DNA of 51,082 nucleotides from a virus: the IMG/VR virus record IMGVR_UViG_3300034102_000815, positions 1 through 51,082 of that record; one strand, written 5' to 3'. Shown here in pieces: positions 24,331-31,528 of the stretch (the stretch's first letter is position 1; the number at the start of each line of letters is the position of its first letter). Below the pieces are notes generated by a model that worked only from the letters and a program-made list of their open reading frames with translations, was not told the DNA's origin and did no database searches. The position numbers and the translations under genes were made by a program.

Positions 24331-25068
24331 TTATTTATTGATTACAGAACGAATCCAAGGTACAAACTTACTTATTCTTGTATGACCAGCTTCGTCGCCA
24401 TATACTGATTTTGGTGATCTATTAATAGCAAGAACACACGAATTAATGCCTGCTAATTTGTTTCCTATAAAAAGACCGCCGCCGCTATCGCCATGACATA
24501 TTAAAAATTCTAACTCTGTTCTTCCTGCTTTTGATGGTGAGCAGATTAACAAATCTTTTTGAGTCTCATCTATTATATTCGATCCGGCCCGTCTTTTACC
24601 ATCGGATATTTTTATATCGTTGGCAAATGTTCCAGTTACTCCGTAGCCAGAAATACTGCATACTTTTCCAACTTCATCGCTACCCTCATACAAAGATGGA
24701 TAGAATTTTAATCCAAGTTTTTTAGATGTTTTGCACAATGCTATATCTGCTACACCAAAAGAAGTTTCAAAATCTTTATGTATAACTACTTCATCTATTT
24801 GGTATTTTTCTTCGCCATTAAATACAACGCATGTTTTTGAATTTTTAACTACATGGGCAGCGGTTAATAACCAGTGATCATTTATAGCTACTGCGGATGC
24901 ACAAAAATTACCATCGTCTTCGTATTTACCACATATTTGGTAGACATATTCAAATTTTGTTCCATATGTAACGTATTTTTCATCCGGTGTATGAGGATCG
25001 ATTGTGCCAGCAAATAATGAGGAGCATAGTAATATCAGTGGACTAATTAGTAGTAATAGCCTGTTCAT
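24331..25068 (-). CDS. Exported trypsin-like serine protease (S1 family)
   Basis: A 245-aa protein. Signal peptide MNRLLLLISPLILLCSSLFAG, cleavage near residue 20. Complete chymotrypsin triad: His72 in LLTAAHVV, Asp108 in VADIALCK, Ser195 in CHGDSGGGL. Several Cys (46, 56, 80, 112, 176, 191) could form disulphides in the periplasm or outside. A secreted S1 protease is rare in phages; possible roles are envelope protein cleavage, superinfection exclusion or release. It overlaps the HNH gene upstream by 26 bp. Confidence 0.85.
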   Translation of the reverse strand: MNRLLLLISPLILLCSSLFAGTIDPHTPDEKYVTYGTKFEYVYQICGKYEDDGNFCASAVAINDHWLLTAAHVVKNSKTCVVFNGEEKYQIDEVVIHKDFETSFGVADIALCKTSKKLGLKFYPSLYEGSDEVGKVCSISGYGVTGTFANDIKISDGKRRAGSNIIDETQKDLLICSPSKAGRTELEFLICHGDSGGGLFIGNKLAGINSCVLAINRSPKSVYGDEAGHTRISKFVPWIRSVINK

Positions 25069-25417
25069 GATTATATGGCCTTTGTTGGAGTTTTTGAAGA
25101 TAATTGTTAGAATCTGTCACAACATCTTTATTCCAACTTTTATAATCCATCAAATGACCAAAAATAAAATGACAAGTTTTAGCGCATAATGTGATTAAAT
25201 TCTCGGGATCTAATTCTTTGGATGGATTTAAATGTACTGGTTCTATATGATGAACTTCTAGGTCTTCTTGGCGTCCGCAGGCTTGGCAAAATGGTTGTTT
25301 TAATAGATGTTCTTTTCTAACATCTTTCCATTTCCAAGATCTGGAAGCATATCTAAGTTTATTGAAGAACCAAAACATATAGAGCCTATATTGGAATGTT
25401 GCCCAATATTTATACAC
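25043..25417 (-). CDS. HNH endonuclease
   Basis: A 124-aa protein with an HNH core: CQACGRQEDLEVHHIEPVHL, then DPENLITLCAKTCHFIFGH (zinc Cys pairs, His-His, Asn and final Cys/His). The N terminus has an aromatic-rich segment and a basic helix. It is probably a free-standing homing-type nuclease inserted next to the protease gene, and it overlaps both neighbours. Confidence 0.82.
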   Translation of the reverse strand: MYKYWATFQYRLYMFWFFNKLRYASRSWKWKDVRKEHLLKQPFCQACGRQEDLEVHHIEPVHLNPSKELDPENLITLCAKTCHFIFGHLMDYKSWNKDVVTDSNNYLQKLQQRPYNHEQAITTN

Positions 25418-25985
25418 TATTTGATTTGAAGCACCCGTCGTAGTGCTTTAATGCCCTTCTGGTGTTTTCCCTTTGGGTTACTCGCTCCAGATTAGTTACA
25501 GAATTATCTGCTTTATCGTGATTTTTATGGTCTACAATAAAAAGCTGCCTGAGTATAGCCTTTATAGACTCTGGGGTTTGCTCATAGTCCTGTTGATCTA
25601 TAATCTCTGGCAAATGCTCATCGAATGGTCTAAAAGCATCCATTACTAACTGATGTATTCTGCAAGTCTTTGTCTGACGCTTTGATCTAATCTTAGAATA
25701 ATATGTATCTGGCAGCAAACCAACATCGAAACTTATATCTACAGATAAATAGCCATTACTTTGATTCTTTGGTTTTAGCTTTTTAACGTATGATCTATCG
25801 TAAGTTGCTTCGAATCCATTACTTGAACCAGACTTTCTGGTGAACTTGATATGAGAATATACATTTCCTAAATTAGAAACACTGTACTCTTTAATTTCAA
25901 TTCCATCTATTACTACTGATCTTAACAGTTCACCATCAGAAAGGGGAGACACATTCTCTACAAAAAAGAATTCAAGTTGCGTCAT
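25410..25985 (-). CDS. NUMOD4/HNH homing-endonuclease-like protein
   Basis: A 191-aa protein. N-terminal NUMOD4-like pattern IKEYSVSNLGNVYSHIK (about residues 31-47), basic middle (RKSGSSNG), and C-terminal HNH motif VDHKNHDKADNSVTNLERVT (about 150-169). Good ribosome site GGAG before ATG. Two adjacent HNH genes suggest a mobile-nuclease insertion hot spot. Confidence 0.82.
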   Translation of the reverse strand: MTQLEFFFVENVSPLSDGELLRSVVIDGIEIKEYSVSNLGNVYSHIKFTRKSGSSNGFEATYDRSYVKKLKPKNQSNGYLSVDISFDVGLLPDTYYSKIRSKRQTKTCRIHQLVMDAFRPFDEHLPEIIDQQDYEQTPESIKAILRQLFIVDHKNHDKADNSVTNLERVTQRENTRRALKHYDGCFKSNSV

Positions 25986-25995
25986 ACAATCTCCA

Positions 25996-26268
25996 TTACT
26001 GTTTCACGGTTGAGATGTGTGCAGTAACTCCAGAACGACCAAGAGCTATCGATACACCAATCCTTTTATTATAGTTGTCCTCTTTGGAACAAACAGCGGT
26101 TCCTTCAAAATGTTCGCCGTGAGGAGAATCGATAATAAGTTCAGTCATGCCACCCTTTGGACTAATAACTACTTCTCCAGACTTATAAGTATCATGATGC
26201 CTATAATGTCTGACTGCAACCTTATATCCGAACTTACGCAATTGACCGACTGTGATGTGATGGCTCAT
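25996..26268 (-). CDS. Hypothetical basic protein
   Basis: A 90-aa His/Lys-rich protein (MSHHITVGQLRKFGYKVAVRH), beta-rich, no membrane segment. It has an AAGGAT ribosome site and lies downstream of promoter 26385-26413. Family not recognised. Confidence 0.7.
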   Translation of the reverse strand: MSHHITVGQLRKFGYKVAVRHYRHHDTYKSGEVVISPKGGMTELIIDSPHGEHFEGTAVCSKEDNYNKRIGVSIALGRSGVTAHISTVKQ

Positions 26269-26458
26269 TATTTTTATCCTTATTCAATGTAGAGTTTAAA
26301 TACGATATCAATCCGCTACCGGTATTAACAAAAACACACGGCAACAAAGCGTGTACAATAAAAACAACCGATGCACACAAAGCTATTATAGCAAACGTAA
26401 TAGCCCGTGTCAAGTGTGTGCAATACGATAGTTGCAATTCTTCAAGATGCTTAAACAT
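26234..26458 (-). CDS. Possible small membrane protein just after the tmRNA (doubtful)
   Basis: A 74-aa open frame with one strong hydrophobic segment (about residues 20-45). Against it: no Shine-Dalgarno, a start only seven bases beyond the tmRNA 3' end, a strong promoter in its middle, and a 35-bp overlap with the next gene. It could be leader sequence only. Confidence 0.35.
   Translation of the reverse strand: MFKHLEELQLSYCTHLTRAITFAIIALCASVVFIVHALLPCVFVNTGSGLISYLNSTLNKDKNNEPSHHSRSIA
26385..26413 (-). promoter_or_regulatory. Promoter TTGACA-17-TATAAT
   Basis: Fully consensus -35 and -10 with ideal spacing, downstream of the tmRNA and before the 90-aa and HNH genes. It is one of the strongest-looking promoters in the window. 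Confidence 0.85.
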
Positions 26459-26465
26459 AATTTAG

Positions 26466-26819
26466 TGGAGGCGAGGGGAATCGAACCCCTGTCCAGAATA
26501 GTTTCAATATAAACTTCTACATCCTTATGCGATTATTTGTCACCAATCGCCAATGCTATCCGCACAGTTAGCGGAGTCACGCGGTCTACCGCGATTTTAT
26601 CCGATTACTTTGCCGGATCGACGCAGTTGACTTATCAACGTCAGCATGATTGGGCAATATGGCTCATGCCGCCACACTCGTACCTAACTAGGTCAGGCAG
26701 CGAGAGCGAGAGTCGAAACTTCGCCAGATAACAATTTAATCGACTTTTATACTGGCCGGTCGATCAACCAGTGGATGCAATCTATACCTACGTCTACCTG
26801 TCGATACCTTTACGCCCCC
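26466..26819 (-). ncRNA. ssrA: Transfer-messenger RNA (tmRNA, one-piece)
   Basis: About 354 nt. The 5' end GGGGGCG pairs with 3' CGCCTCC (7-bp acceptor stem with one G-U; discriminator A, then CTA, so CCA must be added). The 5' region has the tmRNA signature GTAAAGGTATCGACAGG. The 3' end has a T-arm AGGGG-TTCGATT-CCCCT. A tag reading frame lies in the middle and ends in Leu-Ala-Leu-Ala-Ala before TGA. The RNA begins directly after the thioredoxin stop codon. It rescues ribosomes stalled on broken mRNA and marks products for proteolysis. Phage tmRNAs are known but uncommon. Confidence 0.93.
26693..26725 (-). other. tmRNA tag-peptide reading frame, (A)GEVSTLALAA
   Basis: Ten codons from GGC to GCC followed by TGA; with the tRNA-borne Ala this gives AGEVSTLALAA, 11 residues like the E. 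coli tag AANDENYALAA and ending in the ClpXP-type LAA. GGC as resume codon is inferred from tag length and an A four bases upstream. Another frame here ends in TAG but encodes no LAA-type tail. Confidence 0.8.
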
Positions 26820-27155
26820 TTATTTAAGGAATGAATTTAACTGTTGTGGACCTTTGTATCCTATTAATCTTCCTTGTTCTTTACCTTTGTCATATATCAA
26901 GAACGCTGGTATGGTTTTGATATTATGTCCCTGTACTATATCTTTATCTTTGTCATAATCGACCACAATAACCTCATATTGTTTAACAGTTTCTGATAAT
27001 TCTGGATGAACATTTATATCATTTTTAGCAACTTGGCAGTATTGACACCAATCTGCTGAGAAGATAATTAAAGTTTTATTTTCACCGGCAAAACACTGCA
27101 ATGTATATATTGAAATGATTACCGAAAGAAAAAAAATAAAGGTGTTGGTTTTCAT
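26820..27155 (-). CDS. Exported thioredoxin-like protein
   Basis: A 111-aa protein: signal peptide (MKTNTFIFFLSVIISIYTLQCFAG) and a thioredoxin fold with the active site ADWCQYCQ (CxxC) and cis-Pro TIPAFLIYD. Start 27155 has an excellent AAGGAGGT site; an upstream Met 13 codons earlier does not. It probably acts in the periplasm on disulphides, perhaps of the exported protease. Its stop codon abuts the tmRNA. Confidence 0.88.
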   Translation of the reverse strand: MKTNTFIFFLSVIISIYTLQCFAGENKTLIIFSADWCQYCQVAKNDINVHPELSETVKQYEVIVVDYDKDKDIVQGHNIKTIPAFLIYDKGKEQGRLIGYKGPQQLNSFLK

Positions 27156-27193
27156 GGCAGACCTCCTTTTTCTTGACCCATGAATATTATACA

Positions 27194-27601
27194 CTATTTA
27201 TAACCAAGTTTTAGTGCTTGATCGTCGCTAAGTGTTTTCAGCCAACTAGCCCTTACTACTTCTCCTTTCTGATTTATCATAAGATTTCTTACTTTGCCTT
27301 TATTACCAGTAAACTCACAGATTCCAAGACTCATTTCTTCTGCCATATCAACTATTCCTCGCACATAATCGTCGGCTCCATAACAATATAATCGGATGCC
27401 GCCGAACTTTTCTTTAATCTGTGACCAGCAAAAATCTGTTTCGTCATTCTCTGGCTTATTAAGATGTTTTATTCTATTTTGTATTCTAAAACACGCTTTA
27501 TCAATAAGATCGTACCATCCATCCTCGCACTCTATCCATTTAAGCATACGAAACTGCCTAGGATATTTTGCTATAAGTTTATCCATTAACTCAGGACTCA
27601 T
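27194..27601 (-). CDS. Conserved phage hypothetical protein
   Basis: About 135 aa, Trp/Cys-containing (LKWIECEDGWYDLI, IKEKFGGIRLYCYGADD, MSLGICEFTGNKG). Such ECGDGW...EKFGGLRFY proteins recur in phages, with a possible metal site in the C-terminal half; function unknown. Start 27601 has GAGG at proper spacing. Promoter 27688-27716 lies upstream. Confidence 0.75.
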   Translation of the reverse strand: MSPELMDKLIAKYPRQFRMLKWIECEDGWYDLIDKACFRIQNRIKHLNKPENDETDFCWSQIKEKFGGIRLYCYGADDYVRGIVDMAEEMSLGICEFTGNKGKVRNLMINQKGEVVRASWLKTLSDDQALKLGYK

Positions 27602-27743
27602 TTTCATCCTCTAATTGTTTGAGAGTATTCTGACATATCCTCAATCTACGGTGCAAATATTCAGAATAGTGATACCAACTGTTAGCCATTATAGCCCGTT
27701 CTACAGCGACTGTCAATAGCACTATAATGATTAGCGATGTCAT
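27591..27743 (-). CDS. Small membrane protein (50 aa)
   Basis: ATG at 27741-27743 overlaps the upstream stop as ATGA. The product starts MTSLIIIVLLTVAVERAI (one membrane helix), then a basic, helical tail. It overlaps the next gene by 11 bp. Promoter 27688-27716 lies inside it, so part of the transcription starts within the gene. Confidence 0.6.
   Translation of the reverse strand: MTSLIIIVLLTVAVERAIMANSWYHYSEYLHRRLRICQNTLKQLEDENES
27688..27716 (-). promoter_or_regulatory. Promoter TTGACA-17-TATAAT (intragenic)
   Basis: Fully consensus elements with ideal spacing, inside the 50-aa membrane-protein gene, facing the 135-aa gene, thioredoxin and tmRNA. Confidence 0.8.
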
Positions 27744-28045
27744 GGTTTTACTATCCATCCAAGTTTTATAAAATCTAATCGTATTTCTTCGGTAATGATG
27801 CCTTCTGGTACATATCCAGCCTTGTGATCGCATCCTATGCCAGAACAATACCAATCTATATAATCACCACGGTTTAGTATATCTGATACTATACCGCCAG
27901 CGTATCTCCAAGAACAGCCCCATTCTTTTTGATCATACAGGAAAGTATTGTTGCACAAAGCAGCATATAAATTTTGACAATATACATTGCTGTGTTTGCA
28001 TTTTTCAACAATATTGCTTGATAAGATATCTTTTTCTAAGTCCAT
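27740..28045 (-). CDS. Conserved phage hypothetical protein
   Basis: A 101-aa protein with pattern WGCSWRYAGGIVSDI and GDYIDWYCSGIG, a family repeatedly seen among small phage genes; ends EEIRLDFIKLGWIVKP. Overlaps neighbours by 10 and 4 bp. Function unknown. Confidence 0.75.
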   Translation of the reverse strand: MDLEKDILSSNIVEKCKHSNVYCQNLYAALCNNTFLYDQKEWGCSWRYAGGIVSDILNRGDYIDWYCSGIGCDHKAGYVPEGIITEEIRLDFIKLGWIVKP

Positions 28046-28770
28046 AAATAACTTCTTAGTTTGATTAGTTTGATCAGCATTTTTGTATCTTCTTTTTCAT
28101 AATTTCTTTCTACTTCGTCAATCTTCCTAAAGTAGAACTTACCGTCTTTTTCTTTAGTGAATAATTCGTATGGATCTAATCTGTTATCTCTGTTTTTCCA
28201 CCAGTTGTATAGTTTTAATATTTTCTTTGCAGCTTTTGCTTGACTTGTTGGCTTGCCATAGTCTTTATCTCCAACAGGAACCCCATAATTTTCATCTAGT
28301 TTAAGATTACATGCCCAATCTAAATGATCCAATCCAGCTTGAATACATCTACCATGAATGAATTCATAATTTCTATCATCATAACAACTCATTAAATGGG
28401 CTTGTTCTACTTCTACAAAATCTATAAGCTCGTTAAATAGTCCATGAAGTATTCTAGTATCCAAATCATAATATTCGCCGGGAGTTAATCCAGTGTGCAA
28501 ATAATGTACTTTATCAATAAAACGATTTCTGATATAAACTTCTATTGTGTGGTAAATATCGATAGGTAGATAGACTATATCTTGTAATATACTCAGTCCA
28601 TCCTCTGCTATCCAATATCTGATTGGATGTTTTTGTTGATTGACTTTATGCCACTCCCTCCACCCTTCGCTGGTTAATGGTTCCGGCTTAGTTGTTCCTA
28701 TAAGCCAATAAGCTAACTTGGAACAACTCCAATAATTGAATCTTGGATATTTCTTGATGAATTTAAACAT
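28036..28770 (-). CDS. Conserved phage hypothetical protein (244 aa)
   Basis: Contains the pattern RNRFIDKVHYLHTGLTPGEYYDLDTRILHGLFNELIDFVEVE, which I recall from many large phages as an uncharacterised family. The rest is Trp/Tyr-rich and helical. Start overlaps the upstream stop (TAATG). No catalytic motif recognised. Confidence 0.75.
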   Translation of the reverse strand: MFKFIKKYPRFNYWSCSKLAYWLIGTTKPEPLTSEGWREWHKVNQQKHPIRYWIAEDGLSILQDIVYLPIDIYHTIEVYIRNRFIDKVHYLHTGLTPGEYYDLDTRILHGLFNELIDFVEVEQAHLMSCYDDRNYEFIHGRCIQAGLDHLDWACNLKLDENYGVPVGDKDYGKPTSQAKAAKKILKLYNWWKNRDNRLDPYELFTKEKDGKFYFRKIDEVERNYEKEDTKMLIKLIKLRSYLWT

Positions 28771-28991
28771 TACAGGTCTATATTTACTTCGTGTTCGTTG
28801 AGTAGCTTATAAAATTCGTCTCTGATTCTATCTAAAGCGTCATTAGCATCTTTAAAATCATGATGGTATTTACGCCATGATCTTAATTGTTGACTAAAAT
28901 CCCATAAAAATGAGTGTGTTTTTTGTGCTTGTAAAACAACATTGTATTCATGTTGATCTTCTGGCAAATTAAACTCTAGTATAGCTTTCAT
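28770..28991 (-). CDS. Conserved phage hypothetical protein (73 aa)
   Basis: Starts MKAILEFNLPEDQHEYN and has LWDFSQQLRSWRKY and ALDRIRDEFYKLL, a pattern common in small phage proteins. Probably one small alpha/beta fold. Overlaps the gene upstream by 4 bp. Function unknown. Confidence 0.75.
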   Translation of the reverse strand: MKAILEFNLPEDQHEYNVVLQAQKTHSFLWDFSQQLRSWRKYHHDFKDANDALDRIRDEFYKLLNEHEVNIDL

Positions 28992-29125
28992 GAATTAAAA
29001 TACCTCATAATTCTGTATAGTATATAGCTGCACACAATAATGCCAATAATACAAATGATGGTTCTAGTATTATCATCATGAATAAATGTGGGGCAGATTG
29101 GTCTTCTGTTGGGTGGTAATTGCAT
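28988..29125 (-). CDS. Small membrane protein (45 aa)
   Basis: From ATG 29123-29125: MQLPPNRRPICPTFIHDDN then a membrane helix (TIICIIGIIVCSYILYRI). A longer version using GTG at 29209 would sit entirely inside another gene's frame, so the short start is preferred although no clear Shine-Dalgarno precedes it. Confidence 0.5.
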   Translation of the reverse strand: MQLPPNRRPICPTFIHDDNTRTIICIIGIIVCSYILYRIMRYFNS

Positions 29126-29126
29126 A

Positions 29127-29297
29127 TCAAACAAATAATCTATCTTGTAACAAAGCTCTGACTGTTTCAGTAACATTAATTCCATCAACAATAATGTCAT
29201 TACCTCCACCCTTAATAGGATTAGGTGGCATTTTTTCTGCTACTCTATTATAGAGCCAAAAAATAATAAACTTTTGTTCTTTTGTTAGATTACTCAT
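29127..29297 (-). CDS. Hypothetical small protein (56 aa)
   Basis: ATG overlaps the upstream stop as ATGA; the product is MSNLTKEQKFIIFWLYNRV... ending VRALLQDRLFV. It fills the gap between two small genes and has a GGAG site. Function unknown. Confidence 0.65.
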   Translation of the reverse strand: MSNLTKEQKFIIFWLYNRVAEKMPPNPIKGGGNDIIVDGINVTETVRALLQDRLFV

Positions 29298-29578
29298 AGA
29301 TACTGAACTCCATCTAGTGGATCATTGTCATATGGATATTTAAATGGCCCCAATACTAATCTTCTTTTCTGCTTCATGAAATTTAAAACCTCATAAAAAC
29401 AGCTCTCACAAATATCAATACCAAATTTTCTACCATCATGTGTAGAACCATAGCCCCAACAACTTTCAAGCGTTGCATAGTCTGGACCAACATTAGTGTT
29501 ATTAGTTGTGCTTTTCCCGCAAATGTCGCAATGAACATCTTGAACTACTCTAATCTTTTTTTCTTCAAATGTTTTCAT
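29294..29578 (-). CDS. Zinc-ribbon protein
   Basis: A 94-aa protein with two Cys pairs, CDICGK (about residues 17-22) and CESCFYEV (about 57-64), and the strand DGRKFGIDICESCF, a treble-clef/zinc-ribbon layout frequent in phage accessory proteins. Start overlaps the upstream stop. Ligand unknown. Confidence 0.75.
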   Translation of the reverse strand: MKTFEEKKIRVVQDVHCDICGKSTTNNTNVGPDYATLESCWGYGSTHDGRKFGIDICESCFYEVLNFMKQKRRLVLGPFKYPYDNDPLDGVQYL

Positions 29579-29877
29579 TATACTTCCAATATATCAGATA
29601 CGCCTTCTAATAGGTTTTTACGTACATTCTTATTCATATTAGATAATGTGATGTGTTGCTTCACAAAGTCTGTACCTTTTTCTTTAGAGATCTTTCCTAT
29701 AAGATTTCGCCCCCAGCCATTAGTTATGCTGCGAACATCCTTGAAATCAATCTCGACATTAAATCCAAGATCAATATCATCAAGAACGCTCTGTTTTAAT
29801 TCAGTAGCTAATTTAGTACTACTTAAATCAGTACCATACATATGTTTAATTTCGTAATAAATCAACGGACCCTTCAT
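29578..29877 (-). CDS. STAS-like (DUF4325) protein
   Basis: A 99-aa protein with the pattern NVEIDFKDVRSITNGWGRNLIGKI followed by VKQHITLSNMNKNV, typical of the STAS-like DUF4325 family. In bacteria that domain often accompanies anti-sigma-type ATPases; here it stands alone. GAGGA ribosome site. Role unknown. Confidence 0.7.
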   Translation of the reverse strand: MKGPLIYYEIKHMYGTDLSSTKLATELKQSVLDDIDLGFNVEIDFKDVRSITNGWGRNLIGKISKEKGTDFVKQHITLSNMNKNVRKNLLEGVSDILEV

Positions 29878-30077
29878 ATTTCCTCTTTATCAAAATCTAG
29901 TAAATCTGGATTAATTAAGTCAATCATATAGTCTTTCGTTAAAGCCAATGCTTCTTCGTGACCAATTTCAGTAAAAATTTCCTCAACATCTTCAACTATT
30001 TTGTCTACTAATTCACAAACCGCCGTAAAATCATTTCTGTCTAGATTGGCTAATTCTTTTGGTATGTTAACTATCAT
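29874..30077 (-). CDS. Hypothetical acidic protein
   Basis: A 67-aa helical, strongly acidic protein (MIVNIPKELANLDRNDF ... DLLDFDKEEI). AAGGA site upstream; overlaps the STAS-like gene by 4 bp. The 105 bp before it hold no gene and no clear promoter. Confidence 0.65.
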   Translation of the reverse strand: MIVNIPKELANLDRNDFTAVCELVDKIVEDVEEIFTEIGHEEALALTKDYMIDLINPDLLDFDKEEI

Positions 30078-30182
30078 AAATTTTCCTTGTATTGAAAACG
30101 CCCCTATTATCGTTGGTTAATACCCTGAGTGAGAAATCTCAACAATACGGATATTAGAGCAACAGGACGTTACATTTGGCGA

Positions 30183-30440
30183 TCAACTCAAATGTGACTG
30201 TTGATTCAGTTCTTCTCCAGTATTATAGTCGATGATAGGTTTGTCAACAGACAGCATCATGCTTTCAAGATTCCATTTAAGACTTTCAATGTCATCACCA
30301 ATAGCATAAGATGGTTTTTCAGATATATTTACAATAGTTCCATTATCATCAGTAAATACAGTATGAATACAGTATGATGTATCCATATCTCCAAGAGGAA
30401 TTTTAGTTACACTTTTTACTACACGATAATTCCAACTCAT
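30183..30440 (-). CDS. Conserved phage hypothetical protein (85 aa)
   Basis: Starts MSWNYRVVKSVTKI and contains YCIHTVFTDDNGTI and SLKWNLESMMLSVDKPII. This MSWNYRV family is very common among phages and some bacteria, function unknown. Overlaps the upstream gene by 4 bp. Confidence 0.75.
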   Translation of the reverse strand: MSWNYRVVKSVTKIPLGDMDTSYCIHTVFTDDNGTIVNISEKPSYAIGDDIESLKWNLESMMLSVDKPIIDYNTGEELNQQSHLS

Positions 30441-30646
30441 TCTAAAACCACAACCTTTGCCCCATCAAACACATGATGATCCATACTATCATACATACCA
30501 CTTCGTATAGGCTTATTTATTACCCTAAAATCTATGCTAAATTGACTATCTAATGAAATGTTTTGAGTCTCTCGCAAATATCTCATGATCGCAATAGTAA
30601 TATCTTCAGCAGATAACTCGATCTCTTTTTTATTTTGTATTTTCAT
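30437..30646 (-). CDS. Hypothetical small protein
   Basis: A 69-aa protein (MKIQNKKEIELSAEDITIAI) with a C-terminal strand FDGAKVVVLE. Overlaps the upstream gene by 17 bp. Family not recognised. Confidence 0.65.
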   Translation of the reverse strand: MKIQNKKEIELSAEDITIAIMRYLRETQNISLDSQFSIDFRVINKPIRSGMYDSMDHHVFDGAKVVVLE

Positions 30647-30818
30647 CAGAATAGTCCTTATACAATTTATAATTCATTCCCGCAACAAATCCGCACTGGA
30701 AATAATAAAAATCATTTGGGGTTCCTTCATGATCCCCGTCAAGCCACAATTCTTCTGCTAGTTTTTTAGCACTTTCATATCTTTCTTTGATAGTATTTAG
30801 TTTGTTTGAATTTTTCAT
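30630..30818 (-). CDS. Hypothetical small protein
   Basis: A 62-aa protein (MKNSNKLNTIKERYESAKKLAEEL) with GFVAGMNYKLYKDY near the end. The ESAKKLAEE...CGFVAGMNYK layout recalls small phage proteins in which a helix precedes a Gly-containing turn. Start overlaps the upstream stop as ATGA. Confidence 0.65.
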   Translation of the reverse strand: MKNSNKLNTIKERYESAKKLAEELWLDGDHEGTPNDFYYFQCGFVAGMNYKLYKDYSDENTK

Positions 30819-30952
30819 TCTTGCACTTTTGTTCCAATATCATAAGGATATCCATTTTCTGTATCGTCACTATAGACTCCTTCGTAATGATTGTCCCACC
30901 AAGGAATCTTGCTATCTGGAAGATAGTCATTATTTTCTTCTTCGTTACACAT
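30815..30952 (-). CDS. Hypothetical small acidic protein (45 aa)
   Basis: ATG at 30950-30952 overlaps the upstream stop (TAATG), and its own stop overlaps the next start (ATGA). The product starts MCNEEENNDYLPDSKIPWW. The tight double overlap is good evidence that it is real. Function unknown. Confidence 0.65.
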   Translation of the reverse strand: MCNEEENNDYLPDSKIPWWDNHYEGVYSDDTENGYPYDIGTKVQE

Positions 30953-31143
30953 TACTTTAGACTCTCCCTAATCTCAGCCCTAGCATCATCCCAGCCAGCA
31001 ATGTATGCCGCCTCAAGCCACGTTTTAATTGTGGGCCAATTGTCTACCTCATCTATAGGTTTTTTAACTAAGTCATCGTATGCTCTTTCGCATCGTAACG
31101 AAAATCCTTCAATTGTGTTTAGCCAATCTTCAAAACCGTTCAT
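30952..31143 (-). CDS. Hypothetical small protein (63 aa)
   Basis: MNGFEDWLNTIEGFSLRCER ... WLEAAYIAGWDDARAEI. The segment AAYIAGWDDA is frequent in small phage proteins. Overlaps the upstream gene by 14 bp. Function unknown. Confidence 0.7.
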   Translation of the reverse strand: MNGFEDWLNTIEGFSLRCERAYDDLVKKPIDEVDNWPTIKTWLEAAYIAGWDDARAEIRESLK

Positions 31144-31444
31144 GTTTCTTCTTTTTCTTTTTATTAAAGTTGTCTAATTTAGAAATATAGTCTTTGCTTA
31201 ATTGTTCTTTATTTTTTTTATCGTTCTGTTTTTGTTTTTTATGCTTTATTTTGATTTTGACATTAAACAATAATCCATATATTGTAACAATCGGAGCAAC
31301 GAATAGCAATACTAGAACTATATATCCTACAATAAGTGCAACATAATATAAAATCCACCAAATATATAATCCTATATAGAACATCCAGCTATCTAAGGAA
31401 TTGTCACAGTACATTACCTCATAATCTTTAAATATATTGCTCAT
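31130..31444 (-). CDS. Membrane protein with poly-Lys tail
   Basis: About 104 aa. Two adjacent transmembrane helices (about residues 20-45 and 48-68) and a very basic cytoplasmic tail (KHKKQKQNDKKNKE, NKKKKKKHERF). Start uncertain: ATG at 31444 or 31462; neither has a strong ribosome site. First gene after promoter 31548-31575. Confidence 0.6.
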   Translation of the reverse strand: MSNIFKDYEVMYCDNSLDSWMFYIGLYIWWILYYVALIVGYIVLVLLFVAPIVTIYGLLFNVKIKIKHKKQKQNDKKNKEQLSKDYISKLDNFNKKKKKKHERF

Positions 31445-31528
31445 AGTAAAATAAAGTAGCATTCTCAGTCTTACACAGAATACTACCAAAGAGTCTACGG
31501 AAGTTGATTGTGGGAATACCCGCGATCC

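Noticed and set aside
26537-26731. 64-aa plus-strand frame inside the tmRNA
   Set aside because: It is the antisense shadow of the tmRNA.
30219-30247. Promoter candidate with TTGACA inside the 85-aa gene
   Set aside because: The only TATAAT is 14 bp away and the 17-bp alternative is AATACT; spacing and match are too poor.
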